A DNA stretch of 64,000 nt from Shinella sp. UYSO24 (GCA_902167985.1 CABHNZ010000017.1:42942-106941), one strand, 5' to 3'; counted from the stretch's first letter, positions 37,579-49,192 are shown. The notes: a model not told the origin generated them from the sequence alone. Translations and numbers: made by a program.

Positions 37579-39773
37579 ATGGCGATAAGCGTTATTCCCA
37601 ACAGTGACATCGAGCCGCTTGCGGACTGCGACAGCGTTTTGACTGCATGGGAAAGCATTGGAAGTGATCCTGCCTTCAAACTGCGCTTCGGCCTCGTCAG
37701 AGCCCCTTTCCTCGTCATTCAACTACATTCGCTCGATAACGATCCGCTCGATCCATACCTCTATATCAACCGGGGCTCCGGTTTCAGGAGAAGGATACCT
37801 TATCGCTCAAAAGCGCTCGTCATTTCGCGCTGACGGCCAATATCGGAAAGACCGGGACGATCAGGGCCTTGCGGGTCGATCCCTGTACGCGATCCGCAAG
37901 GATCAGCTTCGACGTTCAGGCATTCAACACACAGGGTGAGGCATCGGCCTATCTTGCCAAGGTCAAAGCCGGATACCCGGATCTCGAGAGCGTCGACCTT
38001 GGCCGGCTTCCCCGCTTCTGGTTCAAGTTGCCGTCGATTTTCCGCCGCAAGCGGACGCCTCTGGTGCGTTTCAGCCAGGCCACCTATCAACTGGCAAAGG
38101 CTGTCCCGCCAAGCCCAACAACCTCGTCGCGCCCGTGGCTCAGCATCGTTGTACCGGTCTACAATGCGCCGGCGCGTTATCTCGACGCGATACTTGGCTC
38201 CTTCCAGGGACAGGATCAGTCCGGCGCAGAACTGATCCTGAGTGATGACTGCTCAACGCAGCAGGAAACGCTCAACTGGCTCAAGGCACATGGCTCGATA
38301 GAGAATGTCAGAATAGTCTTCAATGCCGAGAATGGCGGGATTGCCAAGGCAACGAATAGTGGCCTCGCGCACGCGACCGGTGAGTGGGTAAGCTTTCTCG
38401 ATCATGACGATGTCGTGGCGCCGCATGCCCTGAAGATCATAAGACGAGCGCTCGACGAGCATCCATCCGCACAATTTCTCTACACCGACGAACTCATCGT
38501 CGATGACGAATTGAAACCGGTCGGAGTGATGCTGAAGCCGGCCTTCGATCCGGTGCTCCTGAGCGGCGTGAACTACATCAACCATTTCTCCCTCTATCGC
38601 CGCGACCGGTTGAACGAGATCGGGCATTTGCGGGAGGGATATGACGGGTCACAGGACTATGATCTGCTTTTGCGCTACCTAGAGGGGCGGCCGGAGGATC
38701 AGGTCATACATCTTCCCTATCCCGCCTACTGGTGGCGCCGGACGGACGTGACCTATTCGACGATGTTCATCCAGAAGGCCACCGACAATGCCAGAAAGGC
38801 ACTGACGGAATATTTCGCCAAGCAGGCGATCCCGGTGCAGGTGACATCAGCCATTTCACCAACGCTTCATCGGCCGGAATTTCTCGAAGAAGGCCCGGAC
38901 TGGCCGAAGATCTCGATCATCATTCCAAGCAAGGATAGCTACGCGCTGATAGCCCGCATTTTGGGCGATATATTCGAGAAAACCGACTATCCGAACTTCG
39001 AGGTGATCGTCGTCGATAACGGATCGACGGATGCGGCGGTGCTTGGACTCTACCGGGATCTGCAGGAACGCCACGACAATTTCGTCGCCGCGATCGAAGC
39101 CGAGCCGTTCAATTTCTCGCGCTCCATCAACCGCGGTCTTCGCCAGGCAAGCGGAGAGCATTACCTGCTCCTGAACAACGATGTCGAAGTCATGGACGCC
39201 GGCTGGCTCAGAGAAATGGTCTCATGCCTGCGTTACGAGCACACCGGCATCGTGGGCGCCAAATTGCTGTTCGGCAACGGCAATCTCCAGCATGCAGGTG
39301 TGGCGGTCGGCTTTGGCGGGCTTGCTGGTCATTTGTATCTCAACCGGCCAACGAATTTCGGCGGGCCGATGAACCGGCTGCATGTTCGCAACAGCCTGAC
39401 CTGCGTTACCGGAGCCGTGATGCTGATTTCCGGGGCGTGTTACCGCGCTCTCGGAGACTGGGACGAAGAGCGTTTTTCCATCGCTTATAACGACGTGGAC
39501 TATTGCCTGAGAGCCTATAGATCCGGATTTCGTATCGTCTGGACACCCTTTGCCACTCTCTACCACCACGAATCCCTGTCGCGCGGCGCGGAGGAAGGCA
39601 AAGAGAAGATCGAGCGTTTCGATCGCGAGAAGGCACATTTGCGCGAACGCCACGATACGCAAACGTTCGAGGATCTGGCTCTCAACCCGAACTACAGTCG
39701 AGACAAATCTTCGCCGGTCGTTATCGTACCCGACAAGCTGCATGCTGCCCGGAGCCGAAAATTCACGCGATGA
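37579..39773 (+). CDS. Two-domain GT2 glycosyltransferase, one frame break
   Basis: Processive or dual-specificity transferase of family GT2. After a ~190-residue N-terminal region of unknown fold come two GT-A domains. Domain 1 has LSIVVPVYNAPARYLDAIL, ENGGIAKATNSGLAHATGEW and FLDHDDVVAPHAL. Domain 2 has ISIIIPSKDSYALIARIL, VDNGSTDAAVL and LLLNNDVEVMDAGWL, ending with FNDVDYCLR-type and RGAEEGKEKIERFDREK. This arrangement is common in rhamnan and O-antigen synthesis. The frame is lost at ~37784 (TTCCAGG to TTCAGG). Repaired length is about 731. The AAGG ribosome site lies 8 bases before ATG 37579. Confidence 0.88.
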
Positions 39774-39851
39774 CGTCATGCGCCATTCCGGCTGGGGATG
39801 GCGGTGCTTGCCGGAAACCAGGGCCTGCCCTGCGAGGGGTTGCTCCAAGGG

Positions 39852-40951
39852 TCAGGCCCTGGCCGCGCGCCGCATTATCGACGGTATGCCTTCTTGCGCC
39901 CGATCTGCCATCGCATCCACCAGACGCTGGGCTGCGCAGGCCGCGGCCATGCGTTCACTCGGGCTCGCAATCAGCCTCTCCAGTGTCTCGGTCCAACGCG
40001 CTCGGTCGTAGGGCAGAATGACATCGTCGAGCGCGCCCGCGGCACCATGGAAAGCCGGGCAATCGCTCAGTAGCGGTGCTGCACGGACACGCGCTATGTC
40101 GATCAGCTTGGTGTCGGCGCGGCAGTCGTTCACAGGTCCCGGCGCCACGGGCACCAGCATGATGTCGATCTGCCGCTGGCCGCTCTCGGCAAGGTAGCTC
40201 GGCCAGGAAACCGGCTTTCGGACCTCGATCCGGTTCGATGCCAGTGAACCCCACATCTCTGCACTGCGCCCTTCGGCGAAAACCTCAAAGCGGACATCCG
40301 GATGCTTCGCCAACGTCTCGCGGATGACGGGAAGCAAAAACCGTGTTCGTCGACATGAATGGCTGTCGCATGATAGGCGAGCGTCAGACCGGGTCGGTCT
40401 TGTTCCCGGGATCGCAGGGCGACGTTGTCGGCCATCGGTGCAGGGGCAAGTATGGACGGATTGGCGTATTGCAGACGACTTGCCAATGTCTCGGTGGAGA
40501 CCCAAAGCTCGTCGAGCAAGCCTTCGAGCCGTCGCAATGGCAGAAGCGCCTGGGTGAAAAGTCGATAGCGGTAAGCGATACTTGCGTCGGCGCCAGTCAC
40601 GACACCGGCGATATCATCATCGACGAAGAGGGCAACACCGGCCAGTCGCTCGCGATTTCTAGCGATCCAACGTGACATTTTGCCAGAGATGTAGCGAACG
40701 ATGATGACGAACACGCCTTCGGCGTTGAGATCCTCCATATTGCCGTCACGAATGTCGACCTGCTCGAACGGAGGCATGCCCGGCGCGATCAGACGGGCTG
40801 CGAAATAATAGTCAAAGGTCGGATTGGGGAATTTTCCGCAAACGACGACGCGCCGCACCGGCTTGGAGGCCATGGTCGTTGCCGTCGCCCCTCGTGCCCG
40901 TGGCAGACGCAGCATGCTGAATGGCGGTTGCGCGGCGGCTGGCGGCTTCAT
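39852..40951 (-). CDS. Glycosyltransferase-like protein, one frame break
   Basis: About 366 residues after repair. VRRVVVCGKFPNPTFDYYFAA opens a GT-B-like N-domain, followed by FVIIVRYISGKMSRWI and ALFVDDDIAGVV. After LDELWVSTETLASRL, typical of carbohydrate transferases, comes LTLAYHATAIHVDEH. A frame break at ~40342 joins to FLLPVIRETLAKHPDVRFEVF. Then come a donor-site-like LIDIARVRAAPLLSDCPAF and VILPYDRARWTETLERLI. The ATG at 40951 overlaps the stop of the upstream GT2 gene (ATGA), so both are read from one transcript. Family assignment below GT-B is uncertain. Confidence 0.75.
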
Positions 40952-42751
40952 CGTTTGCAAGCCGTGCTCCTTGGTTCGAGGCTCCTTGGGAAATTCTCGA
41001 GGACAAAGTCTTCTGCCACAAGCGACAGGTTGGGGTTATAGAAGGGGTCATTGGCAAGCACGCGGCCCCAGCGACGCATGACGGTGGCCTCTTCATGCGC
41101 AAACCGTCTGATCTTCTCGGGCGTATCATCCTTGCCGCGCGAAACCGACTCCCGGTGCCATAAACGCGCGTCGGGGGTCCAGACGATACGGAGACCTTGC
41201 TCGCGCAGTTTCAGACAATAATCGACATCATTGAAGGCAACGGTCAGGTTCTGCTCGTCCATGCCGCCGACAGCCTGCCAATGCCGGCGGGTGGTCAGCA
41301 AGCAGGCAGCCGTCACCGCAGAAACATCCCTGCGCTCATCCAGCAGTCCCCGATCCTCACCGCTTCCGGGCCGTACAAAGGCAAGACTGTGACGGGCGAC
41401 CGTACCGGAACCCAGCGTCACACCTGCATGCTGGACCGTTCCATCCGGATAAAGGAGATAGGCACCGACTGCGCCGACGCTATCCTCCTGAAGTTCTGCC
41501 GCCATCTGCAGCAGCCAGTCCGGGACAATGGGATCGACGTCGTTGTTCATCAGCAGAACAAGATCATGTCTTGCGGCCATGACACCAAGGTTGCACGCCC
41601 GCGAAAAATTGAACTCACCGGGCATGGTTACGATCCGGGCACGACCTTGCGCCTCCAGGCTGGCGAAGAAGGAGAGAGCCGCTTCGTCCCGGCTGTCATT
41701 GTCGATGATGACGATATCGAGCGAGACGCCCTGCGTGCGTGTTTCCAATCCTTCTATGCAGGCAGTCATCAGATCAAGCCGGTCACGCGTCGGGATGATG
41801 ACGCTGACGCTCGGGCTCTGCCCGCCTGTCCATGCCGCCCGCACGGGCTTTACCTCGCAAGACGCGGCCTTGCCCTCGACAGAAGTATCTGGGGCAGATG
41901 AACCACGCTTTGGCCATCCCCCTCCGCCATGGTGGCAATCGCATCCGCCATCGATAGCGGCTTCATTTCGACAGGGAGCGCTGCCAGCCGAAGCATGGCG
42001 CAATCGACAGCCAGTCGACCAGACCTTGCCATGAGAGCGTCCAGGCCGGCTTGAATACCGGCGAATGACGCATATTTCTGTGGTCGACTTCATCCTCATC
42101 GCAATAGGCGGCCACGACCTCAGGCGCAGAAAAGACACTCGTCAGGCGTTGCATCGCATCATTGGCAAGGATCGCACCGGCAGGCAGGTTCAACCATAAA
42201 ACCGTATTATCCGGTTCGCGGGATCCCTCCGCGCTCATGGCAGCGCGGATATCCGCAAGCTCCCGGCGGCTCACCACACGCCAATGCCCTATCCCGACCT
42301 GCTGGTCCAGCGATGCAAGGGTTCGGGGCGCAAAGGGGCCGTCAGGGTCTTCGAGCGTGACCAGAATGTCAGCGCGGGACGGCAATTCACCGAGCTCCGG
42401 CATCGCGCGGCGGTGTCGTGCCAGCCACTGAGAATACGGCATTGCGTTGATTTCATCGGCCAATCGGGCGAAGCGAAAGGCGACACCCCGGTGGTTGCCC
42501 TTCCGCCAGAGTGCTGCCACGGCCGCCAGTTTGCGCGGAAAGCGAAAGAATGCGCGGATGGCCAATTCAATGATCGGCACGCTCCGCATGGAGACGATCG
42601 TGAGGTCTGAACCCAGCCAGGCACTACCGGTATCGTCAATCAGCCGCAGTTCGAAGGCCGCCTTGGGTACCCAGCTGTAGAGCGTTGCGCCGCCTGCAAC
42701 ATCGACGCTGGGGGAGCGGATGATGAGGGCCGGCTCACGGTCTCGTCTCAT
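40948..42751 (-). CDS. GT2 glycosyltransferase, two frame breaks
   Basis: The same class as the gene at 37579, on the opposite strand. The C-terminal domain holds VSVIIPTRDRLDLMTACIEG, IVIIDNDSRDEAAL, LLMNNDVDPIVPDWLLQMAA, YLLYPDGTVQHAGVTLG and VAFNDVDYCLKLREQGLRIV. The N-terminal ~330 residues contain a weaker GT-A-like region with AYCDEDEVDHRNMRHSPVFK. The frame breaks near 42000 and again near 41880; one base restored at each gives about 601 residues. It ends overlapping the start of the transferase at 39852. Its promoter lies in the 240 bases before tRNA-Gln. Confidence 0.83.
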
Positions 42752-42993
42752 GAATGCGATGCGCGCCTGGTGGGCCAGGCATGTCCACTATTGCCGACGT
42801 GAATTCGAACGAGCTTTCCCGAGAAAGCATCAACGGGCACGGAGATGATGGGCTGATCCTGGTGCTGTCGGGACCGTCGGCGAAAGCCTGCGAAGGCAAA
42901 AAGCGCAAATACTGCGTTCATTCAACCCCTCACGACCATTGAGCAACACGCCTGACTTAATGGCCGCAGCAAGAAGTAGCCGCAAGACGGAAA

Positions 42994-43068
42994 TGGCTGG
43001 GGCGCCTGGATTCGAACCAGGGGATGGCGGTACCAAAAACCGCTGCCTTACCGCTTGGCTACGCCCCA
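42994..43068 (-). tRNA. tRNA-Gln (anticodon TTG)
   Basis: Minus-strand cloverleaf: acceptor TGGGGCG/CGCCCCA, D-arm AGCCAAGCGGTAAGGC, anticodon stem-loop GCGGT-TTTTGGT-ACCGC (anticodon TTG), T-loop GTTCGAATC, encoded CCA end. Confidence 0.97.
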
Positions 43069-43235
43069 GCATCGGCCGTCATCGCTTCTTCAGCGACATG
43101 TCCGGCCAGCGCGCATGCTCTAGCAAAGCTTGCGCGCGCCCTCAACGGCTAAGTTGCGGCTTTTATCGAAATTTGAAGTTTTCCCAAGTTCATCGGCGTT
43201 GCGCTGCGGCGGGCTCGCATAGTATCGAAAGGGCC

Positions 43236-44157
43236 ATGGCAGACGATGTTTCCTTCGATCTCGAATTTGCGCCGGCCTATGGCACTGCGGTCTCCGTGGC
43301 GCCGGGCGTGCAGCGGCTCACCGTCAACAACCCCTCGCCCTTCACCTTTCACGGCACCAACAGCTATATCGTCGGCAGTGGCGCATCCGTCGCCGTCATC
43401 GATCCAGGACCGGAGGATGAGGCGCATTTCGAGGCGTTGATCGCAGCCCTTTCCGGCCGCTCCGTCTCACATATCTTCGTCAGCCATACGCACCGGGATC
43501 ATTCGCCGCTCGCACGGCGCCTCAAGGAGCGACCGGCGCGCAGACCGTCGCCGAAGGGCCGCACCGGGCGGCGCGGCCATTGCATGAGGCGAAACCAATC
43601 CGTTTGCCGAAAGTGCCGATAGCGGTTTCATGCCCGATATTGTGATTGGTGATGGCGAAACGATCGAAGGAGACGGCTGGGCGCTGACCGCCGTCCACAC
43701 ACCGGGCCATACCGCCAATCACTCAGCCTTCGCGCTCGAGGGCAGCGGCATCCTGTTTTCCGCCGATCATGTCATGGCCTGGGCAACCACCATCGTTGCC
43801 CCGCCGGATGGATCCATGGCGGATTTCATGGCCTCGGTGGAAAAGCTTCTTTCCCGTGATGACCGGATCTATTTTCCCGGCCATGGCGGGCCGGTTCGCG
43901 AGCCGAAATCCTTCCTGCGCGGCCTTCGCACCCATAGGCGGATGCGCGAGCGCGCCGTGCTGGAGCGCATACGCGCGGGCGACCGGCTGATCGCCGACAT
44001 GGTCAGGGTCATCTATGCCAGAACCGATCAGCGCCTGCATGGAGCGGCAGCGCTCTCGGTGCTTGCCCATCTGGAAGACCTGATCGAGAAGGGTCAGGTC
44101 GAAACCGATGGTCCGCCATCGCTCACAGGCAGCTACCGGCCGGCAATCGAGACCTGA
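43236..44157 (+). CDS. Metallo-beta-lactamase-fold hydrolase, two frame breaks
   Basis: Zinc hydrolase of the glyoxalase-II/LACTB2-like branch. FTFHGTNSYIVGSG opens the domain, VSHTHRDHSPLARRL carries the HxHxDH metal motif (residues ~88-93), TAVHTPGHTANHSAF gives the third His, and FSADHVMAWATT gives the Asp/His pair. A C-terminal winged-helix extension (RDDRIYFPGHGGPV... then IYARTDQRLHGAAALSVLAHLEDL) matches LACTB2-type proteins. Bases are missing near 43528 (GAGGCG) and 43589. Repaired length is about 307. ATG 43236 begins where conservation begins. Substrate unknown; RNA or thioesters are candidates from the family. Confidence 0.85.
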
Positions 44158-44266
44158 TCTCCCGGCCAATAGACAAGTGCCAATCGGCGGGCGACAGTCG
44201 AGATGCGCCGATCCCGCGGCCCGTCACGGAACTGGCCGTTGCTGCGAGAGGCGGCGCAAGAGCCAT

Positions 44267-45159
44267 TCAGTTTCCGGCGATGCCGAGCAGCTCCTGATCC
44301 AGCCGATCGAGAAAAGTCTCGGCAATCTCCTCGCTCATGCCGAGATCCCGGTCTCCGTAGCGGGAGGCCACGCGGATATCGACGGAGGTGGTTTCCGCAT
44401 CCTCGTGCAGACGGATGACGAGGTCGAAGCGCAGGCCGAGCACGAGGGTTCGCGTCTCCCCCTGCAGCAGGACATCACCGGCATTGCCGAAGACCGGCGT
44501 CAGAGAGGGTTCCGGCCGCGGCAGCGGAATGGGCGCCACATCCGGCACCGGCGTCTGGTCATCGCGCGGTGCGGTGCGGCCAGCCGCATCGGGCACGATC
44601 AGCTCCAGCCCCTGCTTGCGGGTGAGCGTGATGCGCGCCGCATGTGCCGCCTTCTGCACACCTTCATAGACGCGGTCGATCGCTCCGTCATAGCGACGGC
44701 CGATCAGCGTCGGATAGGCGGCAAACTGCGCCCGGCGCTCGGCGGGGCCAAGGCTTGCCGGGCGGGTCAGCCAGCCCTGATCGGCCTTCGGCGCGGCAAT
44801 CCAGGCGGGCGGATCGTCGAGATCGGTGGAGACTTCGTGAATGGCGGGAAAATGCCGATAGTCGTAGGCGCCGACCAGCACCACGCCGAGAGGTACTGCC
44901 GCATAGACAAGCCCCTTTGCCGCCGCAAGGCCGCCTCGGGCGCGACCTGCCACAGCCGCATAAGCCCGATGATCGAGAACGGCAGGGAGGCTGCCGCAAT
45001 CGCTGCGGCCAGCAGAAGAAGCGCAATGAAATGCGGCTCGGACAGCGGGCCGAACCGGTGAGCCACGAGGATGATGACGAAGAGCAGCAGTGCCGAAAAA
45101 CCCAGGCGACGCCCCGTATAGGCAGATTGCGATACGGGCCGGACAAAACGGACTGTCAT
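44267..45159 (-). CDS. DUF1499 membrane-anchored protein, one frame break
   Basis: Starts MTVRFVRPVSQSAYTGRRLG, with three hydrophobic segments (ALLLFVIILVAHRF, IALLLLAAAIAAASL, GLVYAAVPLGVVLVG) in the first 115 residues. The C-terminal DUF1499 domain contains HEVSTDLDDPPAW, YPTLIGRRYDGAIDRVYEGV and DLVIRLHEDAETTSVDIRVA, and then SRYGDRDLGMSEEIAETFL. The frame is broken near 44935 (GAGGGCGG to GAGGCGG). Repaired length is about 297. The biochemical role of DUF1499 is not established. Confidence 0.85.
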
Positions 45160-45412
45160 CTCTCGGCAAGATCTCCATATTGCGTGATGCGACAGCTGCA
45201 CTCCCTGCTGATCCGGGTCGCCAGAGGCGATCTTACCGGAGCCACAAAGGAGCCACTGGCGGTTTTGCATCTCCCTGTTTAGAACAGTTCGGGCGGATGG
45301 GAATTGCCGGGCCAGTCGTTTGCGGCACCGGTCGTCTGCAGAGACTGCCGGGTGCCGGCAGGTGCCGACGTCTCCGCCTCAAGCCGGATCGGCTGTTACA
45401 GCATGGAGTGAA

Positions 45413-45712
45413 ATGATGCGTGCTCTTCTTCCCCTCACCTTCCGTCCAGCGCTCCTTCTCAGCCTTGCCGCGCTCACGCTTCTCGCCGGGTGCCAGACGA
45501 TGACGCCGCAGGAGCGTCGTGCGGCCGACGAGCGCACCTGCGCCGGCTATGGCTTTCGCCCGAATACGGATGCGATGGCGCGCTGCCTGCTTGATCTCGA
45601 TCTCGACCGCCGGGCGCAGGCGCGGGCCAGCTTTGCCCGGCAGGATGCGATGATGGTGGGCATGTGGTCGCCGGTCATCATCGAACGGCCGGTCTACGTT
45701 CGTCCTCGGTAA
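45413..45712 (+). CDS. Small predicted lipoprotein
   Basis: A 99-residue protein: MMRALLPLTFRPALLLSL signal region, lipobox TLLAGC, then a short charged mature part with two cysteines (DERTCAGYGF, MARCLLDLDL) and an aromatic/proline tail. GGAG lies 8 bases before the ATG at 45413. It fits the small alphaproteobacterial lipoproteins of unknown function that contain an ERxCxxYGF motif. The frame is intact. Confidence 0.8.
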   Translation: MMRALLPLTFRPALLLSLAALTLLAGCQTMTPQERRAADERTCAGYGFRPNTDAMARCLLDLDLDRRAQARASFARQDAMMVGMWSPVIIERPVYVRPR

Positions 45713-45731
45713 AACGAGGTGGCGTGTGGCG

Positions 45732-46196
45732 TCAGAAATTCTTCATGTTGAGATGGGGAATTTCGACGTCGAGAAACTCGTCGCCATAGGCCTTGAAGCC
45801 GAAACGCTCGTAGAGCGGCAGCTTGTCCTTCTGGGCCGCCAGATGGAAACGGTTTTCGCGCACATGGGCATGGTCTTCCATCGCCCTTTTCATCAGAGCC
45901 GAAGCCACGCCATGGCCGCGCCATCTTTGGCCAACGGCGACACGGCCGATCTTGACGTAATCCTGCGCATGGATCACCCGCAGCGTGCCGCAGACTTCTC
46001 CGTCACGGATCGCAACCAGATGATGGGCCGTCAGGTCGTCGGCATCGAACTCCTCGTCGGGCGGCACGTTCTGCTCGCCGATGAAGACCTCGCGACGCAG
46101 CTGGAAGGCGGCGTTGCAAAGCGTCGAGAAGACGGGGACGGTCAGCACCGTGGTTTCGCCCGGCTTTCGTGGCGCCGATTGCTTTATCCCATCCAT
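45732..46196 (-). CDS. GNAT-family N-acetyltransferase (ElaA-like)
   Basis: A 154-residue acetyl-CoA-dependent transferase. AAFQLRREVFIGEQNVPPDEEFD is the ElaA-type start. HHLVAIRDGEVCGTLRV is the central strand pair, and IGRVAVGQRWRGHGVASALM supplies the pyrophosphate loop (RxxGxG/A) that holds CoA. It ends with YERFGFKAYGDEFLDVEIPH. ATG 46196 lies 13 bases inside the end of ppdK, so it is probably expressed from the ppdK transcript. Acceptor unknown. The frame is intact. Confidence 0.88.
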   Translation of the reverse strand: MDGIKQSAPRKPGETTVLTVPVFSTLCNAAFQLRREVFIGEQNVPPDEEFDADDLTAHHLVAIRDGEVCGTLRVIHAQDYVKIGRVAVGQRWRGHGVASALMKRAMEDHAHVRENRFHLAAQKDKLPLYERFGFKAYGDEFLDVEIPHLNMKNF

Positions 46197-48873
46197 GCGA
46201 CACCGCCGTTTCTGCGATCGATCGCCGCCTGGGCTGCCGCAAGCCGCGCGATCGGCACACGGAAGGGCGAGCATGAAACGTAATCGAGATCGGCATCCTC
46301 GCAGAAGCGGATCGAGGCGGGGTCGCCGCCATGTTCGCCGCAGATGCCGAGTTTCAGGTCGTTCCTCGTGCGGCGGCCGCGTTCGGCGGCAAGCCGGATC
46401 AGTTCACCCACGCCATCGAAATCCAGCGAGACGAAGGGATCGCGCTCGATAATGCCCTTGCGCTGATAGGTGGGGATGAAGGCAGCGGCATCGTCTCGCG
46501 ACATGCCGAAGGTCGTCTGTGTCAGGTCGTTGGTGCCGAAGGAGAAGAATTCCGCCGTTTCGGCAATCACATGGGCGCGGATCGCGGCGCGCGGTAGCTC
46601 GATCATCGTGCCGGCGAGGTAGGCGATGGTGCGACCGGTTTCCGCCGTCACGTCTTCCGCGACGCGGTCGATGACGCCCTTGACGTAGTCCAGCTCGGCG
46701 CGCAGGCCGACCAGCGGCACGAGGATTTCAAGCTCCACCGGTTCGCCGGTCGTCTCGGCTGCGGCAACCGCGGCCTCGAAAATGGCGCGCGCCTGCATTT
46801 CGGCAATCTCGGGATAGGAGATCGCCAGACGGCAGCCGCGATGACCGAGCATCGGGTTGAACTCGTGGATGGCATCGATGCGGCGGGCGAGGAAGGCGGG
46901 TTCCATGCCCATGGCCGCCGCCACATCGGCAATCTCGTCTTCCGTCTTCGGCAGGAATTCGTGCAGCGGCGGATCGAGAAGGCGGATCGTCACCGGCAGG
47001 CCGTGCATGATGGTGAAAAGCTCGGTGAAATCCGAGCGCTGCATGGGCAGGAGTTTGGCCAGCGCCGTGCGGCGGCCCGCCTCGTCTTCGGCAAGGATCA
47101 TCTCGCGCATGTCATGAATGCGGTCGCCTTCGAAGAACATGTGTTCGGTGCGGCAGAGGCCGATCCCTTCGGCTCCGAAGGAGCGGGCGGCGCGGGCATC
47201 CTGCGGCGTATCGGCATTGGTGCGAACAGACATGCGGCGGGTCTTGTCGGCCCAGGCCATCAGCTTGCCGAAATCACCCGAAAGCGCCGGCTGGATCATC
47301 GGCACAGCGCCCTTCAGCACCTGACCGGAGGAGCCGTCGATGGTGACGATATCGCCGCGCCTCAGCGTGATACCGGCGATGCCGGTCAGCACTTCATTGC
47401 GCATGTCGACGCGCATGGAGCCGGCGCCGACGACGCAGGGGATGCCCATGCCGCGGGCGACGACCGCCGCATGGCTGGTCATGCCGCCGCGGGTGGTCAA
47501 GATGCCTTCGGCCGCATGCATGCCGTGAATATCTTCCGGGCTCGTCTCGATACGCACCAGAATGACCTTGCGGCCTTCCGCCTCGACGGCGACGGCCTCT
47601 TCGGCGGTAAAGACGATCTCGCCGGTCGCGGCACCCGGCGAGGCCGGCAGGCCGGAGCCGATCACATGGCGTTCGACACGCGGATCGATGGTCGGGTGCA
47701 GAAGCTGGTCGAGCGAGGGCGGCTCGATGCGACAGACGGCTTCCTCTTCCTCGATCAAGCCTTCCTCCACCATGTCGACGCAATCTTCATCGCCGCCTTG
47801 GTGGTGCGCTTGCCGGAGCGGGTCTGGAGCATCCAGAGCTTGCCGCGCTCGACGGTAAATTCGAGATCCTGCATGTCGCGATAATGCGCTTCCAGCCGGG
47901 CGCAGACCGCGTTGAACTCTGCAAAGGCCTCCGGCATCAGCTTTTCCATCGACGGCTTTTCCGAGCCGGAGGAAAGTCTTGCTTCTTCGGTCAGCGATTG
48001 CGGCGTGCGGATGCCGGCCACGACATCCTCGCCCTGCGCATTGACGAGGAACTCGCCATACAGCGCCTTTTCACCGGTCGACGGGTTGCGGGTGAAGGCG
48101 ACGCCGGTGGCCGAGGAGGAGCCGAGATTGCCGAAAACCATGGCCTGGACATTGACGGCCGTTCCCCATTCCTCGGGGATACGGTGAAGGGTGCGGAAGG
48201 TCGTGGCGCGCGGATTGAGCCAGCTGCGGAAAACGGCGGCGATCGCCATCCAGAGCTGTTCCTGCGGATCCTGCGGGAAGGTTTCCTCCAGCTCTTCCTC
48301 GATGACGCGCTTATAAAGCGAGACGACATACTGCCAGTCGACGGCGGCAAGATCGGTATCGTATTCGTAACCGAGGCGGGCCTTCTCGTCCTCGAGGATT
48401 TCCTCGAAGATCTCGTGGTCGAGACCCATGACGACATCGGCATACATCTGGATGAAGCGGCGATAGCTATCCCAGGCGAAGCGCGCATCGCCGGCATCGT
48501 GGCCGAGCGCCTGCACCGTCTCGTCATTGAGGCCGAGGTTCAGCACCGTATCCATCATGCCCGGCATCGAGGCCTGCGCACCGGACCGCACCGAGAGAAG
48601 CAGAGGCTTTTCCCGATCTCCGAACCGGCGGCCGGTCAGCTCTTCCATGCCGGCAAGGCCCGACAGGACTTCATCCTGCAGACCCTCGGGAAAGATCCGG
48701 CCGTTCTTCAGATAGTGATTGCAGGCATCGCAGACGATCGTCACGCCGGGCGGCACAGGCAAGCCCAGATTAGCCATCTCTGCCAGATTAGCGCCCTTCC
48801 CTCCCAGATGAGCGATATCTGCCTTGCTTCCCTCCGCCTTGCCACCGCCGAAGCGATAGACCCATTTCCGCAT
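46184..48873 (-). CDS. ppdK: Pyruvate, phosphate dikinase, one frame break
   Basis: Interconverts pyruvate + ATP + Pi and PEP + AMP + PPi, feeding gluconeogenesis. N-terminal nucleotide-binding domain: HLGGKGANLAEMANLGLPVPPG (residues ~20-41), PLLLSVRSGAQASMPGMMDT and GVAFTRNPSTGEK. The phosphohistidine loop is GGMTSHAAVVARGMGIPCVV (catalytic His near 460). The C-terminal PEP barrel includes GLCRTEHMFF, MLGHRGCRL, TNDLTQTTFG and GICGEHGGDP with the catalytic Cys. The frame breaks at ~47780, in KIAVDMVEEG. Repaired length is about 896, usual for bacterial PPDK. Start ATG 48873 (MRKWVYRFGGGKAEG) is the family start. Confidence 0.95.
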
Positions 48874-48910
48874 GACTGCCCTCCACCCGCGCAGCGTGTT
48901 CACACCCTTG

Positions 48911-49025
48911 CTAGAGCATTTCCGCCTTACTTCGAAACGCGAAATTGCTCTACCGCGTTCTTGCCACGCAATTCCGGCCACGCAATTCCGGACGCAAAAC
49001 CGGTTGCCGTTTTCGCAGGAATTGC
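48911..49025. repeat. Palindromic intergenic repeat elements plus 14-bp tandem duplication
   Basis: Two imperfect palindromes stand side by side upstream of ppdK. One runs 48911-48949 (AGAGCATTTC ... GAAATTGCTCT) and the other 48982-49025 (GCAATTCCGG ... GCAGGAATTGC, with inner GACGCAAAAC/GTTTTCGC arms). Between them the 14-mer CCACGCAATTCCGG occurs twice in tandem (48964-48977, 48978-48991). Sequences of this kind are dispersed in Rhizobiaceae intergenic DNA. Confidence 0.75.
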
Positions 49026-49149
49026 TTTAGCGCGCCGGGAGGATTTTGGAAATGTAAGAGGGCAATATTATGTTGCAGCGCAACAGGATGGCCGAAACGA
49101 GGGCCTTTACGACGCGATGAAACGGGAATGTTCAGCAACATTCGGAAAC

Positions 49150-49192
49150 AAAGCTTTGCGGGGCCGGATCACATGCGGCCCCGCAAAGCTTT
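49150..49192 (-). terminator. Long perfect hairpin, probable smc terminator
   Basis: A 17-bp perfect stem (AAAGCTTTGCGGGGCCG and its complement) surrounds a 9-base loop, positions 49150-49166 and 49176-49192. It lies downstream of the smc stop in smc reading direction. The minus-strand side ends CTTTGTTT, a weak U tract. It could also be a non-terminating structure. Confidence 0.5.

Noticed and set aside
31371..42993. Integrative element with attachment-site duplication at the tRNA genes
   Set aside because: No integrase, no excisionase and no repeated tRNA 3' segment were seen between the two tRNAs.
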